Below the pieces are notes generated by a model that saw only the letters and a program-made list of their open reading frames with translations, did no database searches and was not told where the DNA came from. Both the position numbers and the translations under genes were made by a program. Below, one piece after another: positions 37,099 through 41,649 of a DNA stretch of 41,649 nt (the first letter of the stretch is position 1; each line of letters starts with the position of its first letter). Origin of the DNA: Micractinium sp. NFX-FRZ (taxonomy: Eukaryota > Chlorophyta > Trebouxiophyceae > Chlorellales > Chlorellaceae); assembly GCA_029339195.1 (NCBI GenBank), contig JAPTJF010000519.1, forward strand, positions 1 to 41,649, given 5' to 3'.

Positions 37099-38120
37099 TT
37101 GCGCTCAACCAGTGAAGTGATCAGCGCGACAATTGACGCACTGATCGCAATTGACGAACGTTGGCTGCGTCGCTGCTGCTGTAGCTGGCTTTCAAGAGTG
37201 TATACGTGATGCAGGCATTCTGCTACGGAAATCAAACGCGGGCAGGCCAGGCTTGCCCTCCGCCGCCGCCACGTCACCGGCATGCCGCGGCAGCATGTGA
37301 GCCCACCAAGCCCAAAACAGCTGAAACGTCCATCCAGGTATTTCTGAGTGCTTACATAAATGTTGAGAAACAGCTTGAGGGAGAAGTGGAGCGGGCGAAA
37401 TTGGGAGCGCACGCTGGCTGGCAAATCAATGATATACAAGGGGCAGGGCTGTTCCACACGCCCCGACTAACGGAGCAGCCACACATATCTGCTGTCACAG
37501 TAAGGGTGGTTCAATAGAAAAGCTGAATTTCGGAGGAAGGCGGCAATGCTAAAGCGAATTGAATGGGTGGGTGTTTGCTTGGCTCCCCCCAGTGCACAGG
37601 CACACCAAGGGGACCACAGGAGGGCAGGGTGGTGGGTGGGGGGAGGCATCAAGGAGAGGAGATTGGGGCACGGGAGTACAGGCAAAAAGTGGCGAAACGT
37701 GGTGGACCGCAGGGCTGTGATGGTGGGGAGGGCCTGCACCATCCGCACTTGGCGCCCGGGGGTGGGGCCCTTGATGTTGTTAGTAATGGGTGATGGCGGG
37801 TGAGGGGGCTGGGAAGCATGTGGAGCAAGAAAGGGGATAGGAGGGGAAGTGATGTGGAGAAAGAGGCGGGTGGGGTTGAACCAAGCGGAAGAAGAAGGGC
37901 ACGCCCTTGGGTGGATGAAACCAGCAGAGGCGTGGACCCCCACGGCGGGGCCCCTGTGGCGTGGCGTGGTGCAGTGCGGTGCGGTGCGGTGGGAGCTGGC
38001 CACGGTACGGCGTGGCCAGCTCCCAGGAATGGGCGACTTGCAGGGAGGGCCTGCATTGAGGGCGTGTATTCTGGCACCCGGGGGGCGGCGTCGACGCGCA
38101 TGTGTGTGCTCGTGCGCCGG
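37099..38120. other. Intergenic, about 1 kb, no gene seen
   Basis: Lies between the TRAPPC6 start and the stop of the extracellular-protein gene, both on the minus strand. TTACA at 37352-37356 reads TGTAA on the minus strand and could serve the latter. The part 37100-37560 is less GC-rich than the rest. GTGCGGTGCG-type short repeats occur near 37970-37990. Confidence 0.5.
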
Positions 38121-38889
38121 TCACACCTTGCGCTGGCGCCGCTTGCCTTTCCGCCGCGGCGGCGGCCGGCTGGCGTACACGGTGCCGTCGCCGCCAGTGC
38201 ACTGCGGGTACTGGTATGGCGGCGGCCCCATATAGTCCGACACTAGCTTGGGCTTGTAGAAGGGGTCGAACTTGTTGGCAGTGCACGCCTGGTTGGTGCA
38301 CTCCCGCCCGGCCATGTCGCCTTCACCGTCGTTCTTCGAAGGGCACGTGGAGGCCACGGTGCAGCAGTTGGGCTTGCCGGAGGAGCAGGTGGCCACGCAG
38401 CCGTTGCCGCCCTCGTAGCAGGTGCCCGCAGGGCAGCGCACGGTGTTCTGATTGGCGCTCTGTAGCGGGGGGCAGGGGGGCGGTAGGTTGGTTGACATGC
38501 TGGCAAGGCAGGCAGGCGAGGCAGGCTGGGGCCGACAGGCGGATGGGCAGGTGGGTGGTGGAGCATAATGGCAGGCGGGCAGCAGGCGGGCGGGCGGGCG
38601 GGCAGGTGGGTGGGCAGAAAGGCAGGCAGGCAGCACAGCGTAGCACATGCGACGCAGGCAAGGCTTTGCAACACTGCAGCGAAGTGCCTGCAACTGCATC
38701 CTTCGCGCAGCCAGCACGCAACCATGCCAAGCTGCCCACAAGATATGCTAGCCAGCATTGAGTCGCCCTTACCGTGCAGCCTTTGCCGTCGAGCTTGCAC
38801 ACGTTCTGCAGAGGCAGGGCGGCGGCAGGGGAGGGTGAGAGTTGGTGTGGGTGGCGCCCAGCAGGAACCCGCCTCCCCGCTCAAAGAAG

Positions 38890-38936
<47 letters not shown>

Positions 38937-41649
38937 CGCGCACGGCACGGGGGGGAACCTGGGAAGCGGGCGCCCACACACACACACGCACACAGGCGCA
39001 AGCACCACCCTTACAGCACACCCCAATCACCAACGGCGAGGGAGGCCAGCAATGTGCACCCATTCACATGCAAGGGGCCTGGGCAGCACTGCGGGCACAC
39101 TCTGCAGCAGGCCCGCCCACCTTGTCGTTGCCTTGGAAGCAGTTGAACACGGTGCAGCCGTTCATGTCGCACGTGCCCTTGATGCACCTGCGCAGGGAGC
39201 CAGAGAGGGGTTGGGAGGGTTGGGTGGCACAGACTGTGAGCCGCTGTGCTGCGTGGTCAACAAAGAGGCTGGCTGCTGCCTCGGGCTGCTGGCACCCTAA
39301 AGAACATGCCAATCACACCGAGGAAAGCCCGAGGAGGAGGAGGGGGGCGGAAGAAGGGCAGGAGGGGGATGGAAGCGCCCTTGGGTCGAGAAAACCTGGC
39401 AGGTCACCCAGCCCATTACTCACTTTTGGCCGAGGCTCCAAGCGGAGCAGTCCTTGTCTTCGCAGCACTCAGAACAGGAGTCGCTCACGAGCGGGTTGCA
39501 CCGCTTGCCTGCACGACGCGGCGTGGCACGACAGACAGGGTGACAGGAGGCAGTCGGTCAGGGGCCGGTGCTTGGGTGGCAGCGAGTTTGCAGGCGGTTG
39601 GTCGTGGCGGCCCAGTGGGCGAGGGCCTGCCGCAGCGCATTGCAAGCCGTGGGGCAGCGCGGGCGGGGCGGCATGCAAGGGCAGTGCAGGCACAGGCAGC
39701 GGGGGGCATGCTAGGGGGACGGTGCGGACGTGGCAGAGGCTCTACGCATGCCAGCAGCTGTGAAGAGGTGACTTCCAGATAAGGCGCTAGCTCCCAGCCT
39801 CCCAGCCCTCCCCCACCCCAGGCGGCAGCCTAGCCTCACCTACAACGCTGACTGTGACGCCCAAGGGGTTGGTGTAGGTGAGCGCGCACAGAGGGTAGGC
39901 GTAGCAGCTGTCCCCGATGACCTCTCCGATCCTGCTGGCCGCTTTGTCCAGGCAGCAGTGCGTCTTAGGGTCAAAGCACACCTTGCCGCACGTCGCCGCG
40001 CCACCGCCTGCATGCCAGCGGAAGGGGGAGGGCCAGCGGGCACGGGCATTTGCTCCACGTCCCACCTAATCGGCCCTCCCTCATTCAACCGAAGGGGTGT
40101 GTGCAGTCACTCTGGGGCATACCATACGCACGGCTGACTTGGCATGCTGCAAGAGCTGGGCTCGGAGAGATGTGCGTGACTGGACCGGCCGCTGGTGCCC
40201 CGTGGCCAGCTGCGCCCTCCTCCTCCCAGCCCGCCCACCTGGGCAGTTTCCGATGGCGCACTCGGCGCCATCGGCGACACAAACGGTGCTATCGGGACAT
40301 TGCACGCCGACTTCATAGCGCTCCGTGCAGCACTGTGTCCCGCCGTTCTTGATACAGACGCTGCCGCAGAGGGAGTGGTCTGCATGGACGGACGGCAGGC
40401 ACAGGTGGTGCCACGGAACGGTTCGGATAGGGCAGCGCGGGAGGCGGGGCCGGGCGAAGAGGATGGGGCAGTGGCGGCAGGGAGGCAAGGCCAGCTGGCA
40501 GGCCACGTGGCAAGGCAGGCCGAGGCATGGGGCAGGGCACGGCGAGGTGCGCACCCTTCCTGCACACACAGCAAGAGTGGCTCACTAGCGCAGGAGACAC
40601 CGTGTGCACGAGGCCTCACCGGGCGAGCAGACGCAGGTGTAGTCCTTGCTGCAATTCCTTGTTGGGCCGCAGTCCAGGCCGACCTCCAGCTTGTCGGGGC
40701 AGCACTGCTGTACTGGGTCAATACAGTTGCCGCCACACTCCACCTTGCCTGCAGTGAAGCAGCAGGGGGCGGGCATGGGTGGCGGGGGCAGAGTGTGCAG
40801 GATTGAGCCCCTTGCCATTGGCTGCTTTCCCAGAAACGGACATGCACATACCCGCATGCAGCAGGCTGACTATGATTATGCATTGGTGCTGTGGTGCAGG
40901 CCTCACCAATGGGGCACAGGCAACTGAGAACCGGGCCATAGGCTGCGATATTGTTGCAGATCTTTCCGCTCGTGCAGTCCGCAGTGGTCGCACACTTGAC
41001 GAGAGGAGGGGGGGGGGGGCTGGGGCTGGGAGGCGGGGGGGGCGGCGAAGGCTTGGGTGGGGGGGGAGAGGGGCTGGGAGGGGGAGGCGGAGGCGGGCTG
41101 GGAGGAGGGGGCGGTGAGGGCTTGGGTGGTGGAGGTGGCGGGGGGGTGGGTGGCGGGGGCAGAGGGGGACTGGGAGGGGGTGGGGGAGAGGGGCTGGGTG
41201 GGGGTGGCGGAAAGGGGCTGGGAGGGGGAGGCGGAGAGGGGCTGGGTGGAGGAGGCGGAGAGGGGCTGGGGGGGGGAGGCGGTGAGGGTTTGGGTGGCGG
41301 GGGTGGAGGGGGGCTGGGTGGAGGGGGAGGCGGGGGGCTGGGTGGAGGCGGCGGAGGGGGACTGGGTGGCGGGGACGGGCTGGGTGGAGGCGGTGGAGAG
41401 GGGCTGGGCGGGGGAGGAGGAGAGGGGCTGGGCGGGGGCGGAGGAGAGGGGCTTGGCGGAGGGGGGGGAGATGGCCTGGGAGGGGGAGGAGGAGAGGGGC
41501 TTGGTGGGGGCGGGGGAGACGGGCTGGGAGGGGGAGGCGGGGAGGGGCTGGGCGGAGGCGGCGGAGAGGGGTTGGGAGGAGGCGGGCTGGGCGGTGGTGG
41601 GGAGGGGCTGGGAGGAGGAGGGCTTGGTGGTGGTGGAGATGGGCTGGGC
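38121..41649 (-). CDS. Secreted hydroxyproline-rich, Cys-rich cell-wall/matrix protein, 5' partial
   Basis: Partial at the right edge. Exons: 41649(edge)-40907, 40748-40620, 40379-40239, 40007-39840, 39508-39424, 39187-39121, 38805-38773, 38459-38121, with all phases joining. About 215 residues of (Ser-Pro3-6) repeats come first, the classic O-glycosylated rod of algal HRGPs and pherophorins. Cys-rich modules follow: KCATTADCTSGKICN; VECGGNCIDPVQQCCPDKLE; LCGSVCIKNGGTQCCTERYE; TCGKVCFDPKTHCCLDKAAS; CSECCEDKDCSAW. They share C-x3-C-x(6)-CC. A final Cys region (CVATCSSGKPNCCTVASTCP) and a basic end RRKGKRRQRKV close it. It is inferred to be an extracellular matrix component. The module family is not one I can name. 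The signal peptide would lie outside the window. Confidence 0.82.
38894..38936. repeat. (CA)n microsatellite
   Basis: About 20 CA units on the plus strand lie in the intron between exons 39187-39121 and 38805-38773 of the extracellular-protein gene, followed by more CACACA clusters near 38975-38993. Confidence 0.92.
41003..41649 (-). repeat. Ser-Pro coding minisatellite
   Basis: On the plus strand GGGGCTGGG alternates with G/A-rich spacers, and on the minus strand it reads Ser-Pro followed by 3-6 Pro. The array runs to the window edge, so its full length is unknown. Slippage makes such arrays variable in copy number. Confidence 0.9.

Noticed and set aside
38894..38936. Regular CA array considered as telomeric or CRISPR-like
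   Set aside because: Simple dinucleotide microsatellite without spacers or telomere units.
41003..41117. Plus-strand Gly/Arg-rich ORF end (GAGRRGGRRRLGWGG)
   Set aside because: Antisense of the Ser-Pro array. The minus strand has Cys modules joined by phased introns.

Overview
The window looks like nuclear DNA from a GC-rich, intron-dense green alga, most likely a trebouxiophyte of the Chlorella type (inference). The basis is plant-type genes (plastid MEP-pathway IspH/HDR, SnRK2-like kinase, plant-like PP2C, TRAPPC6), a mitochondrial-type HSP60 ending in Gly-Gly-Met repeats, GT-AG introns with GTGAG/GTGCG donors and TGCAG acceptors, CTG/CAG-rich sequence, and a (Ser-Pro4-5)n cell-wall protein. 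No prokaryotic or viral gene, tRNA, rRNA or CRISPR array was seen. Exon models were built by hand by keeping reading phase across splice sites. Ten models close from start to stop with no phase conflict. The eleventh runs off the right edge.

Layout. 1-4245: leucine-rich-repeat membrane protein with a poly-Gln cytoplasmic tail (-). 5227-8116: PP2C phosphatase (-). 9313-11761: two tandem paralogues of a small secreted Cys-rich protein (-). 12420-15495: rhomboid-like plastid membrane protein without a visible catalytic serine (-). 15717-20698: SnRK2-like kinase (+), divergent from the previous gene across about 220 bp. 21616-23416: low-complexity protein with C-terminal ankyrin repeats (+). 23948-28884: plastid HDR/IspH (-). 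29166-35164: mitochondrial HSP60 (+), divergent from HDR across about 280 bp. 35830-37098: TRAPPC6/Trs33 (-). 38121-41649: hydroxyproline-rich, Cys-rich extracellular protein (-), 5' end missing.

The genes do not form a pathway and look like ordinary euchromatic neighbours. The two head-to-head pairs may share promoters. The PP2C and the SnRK2-like kinase belong to families that act against each other in plant stress signalling, but nothing here shows that they interact.

The most unusual signal is structural. In at least five genes, short pieces of exon that span a splice junction are repeated once or twice, partly decayed, inside the adjacent intron. These 'splice-junction echoes' keep recognisable donors or acceptors, and spacings measured between copies are about 50-125 bp. 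One echo in the HDR gene is nearly identical to the true last exon and would make a usable alternative terminal exon.
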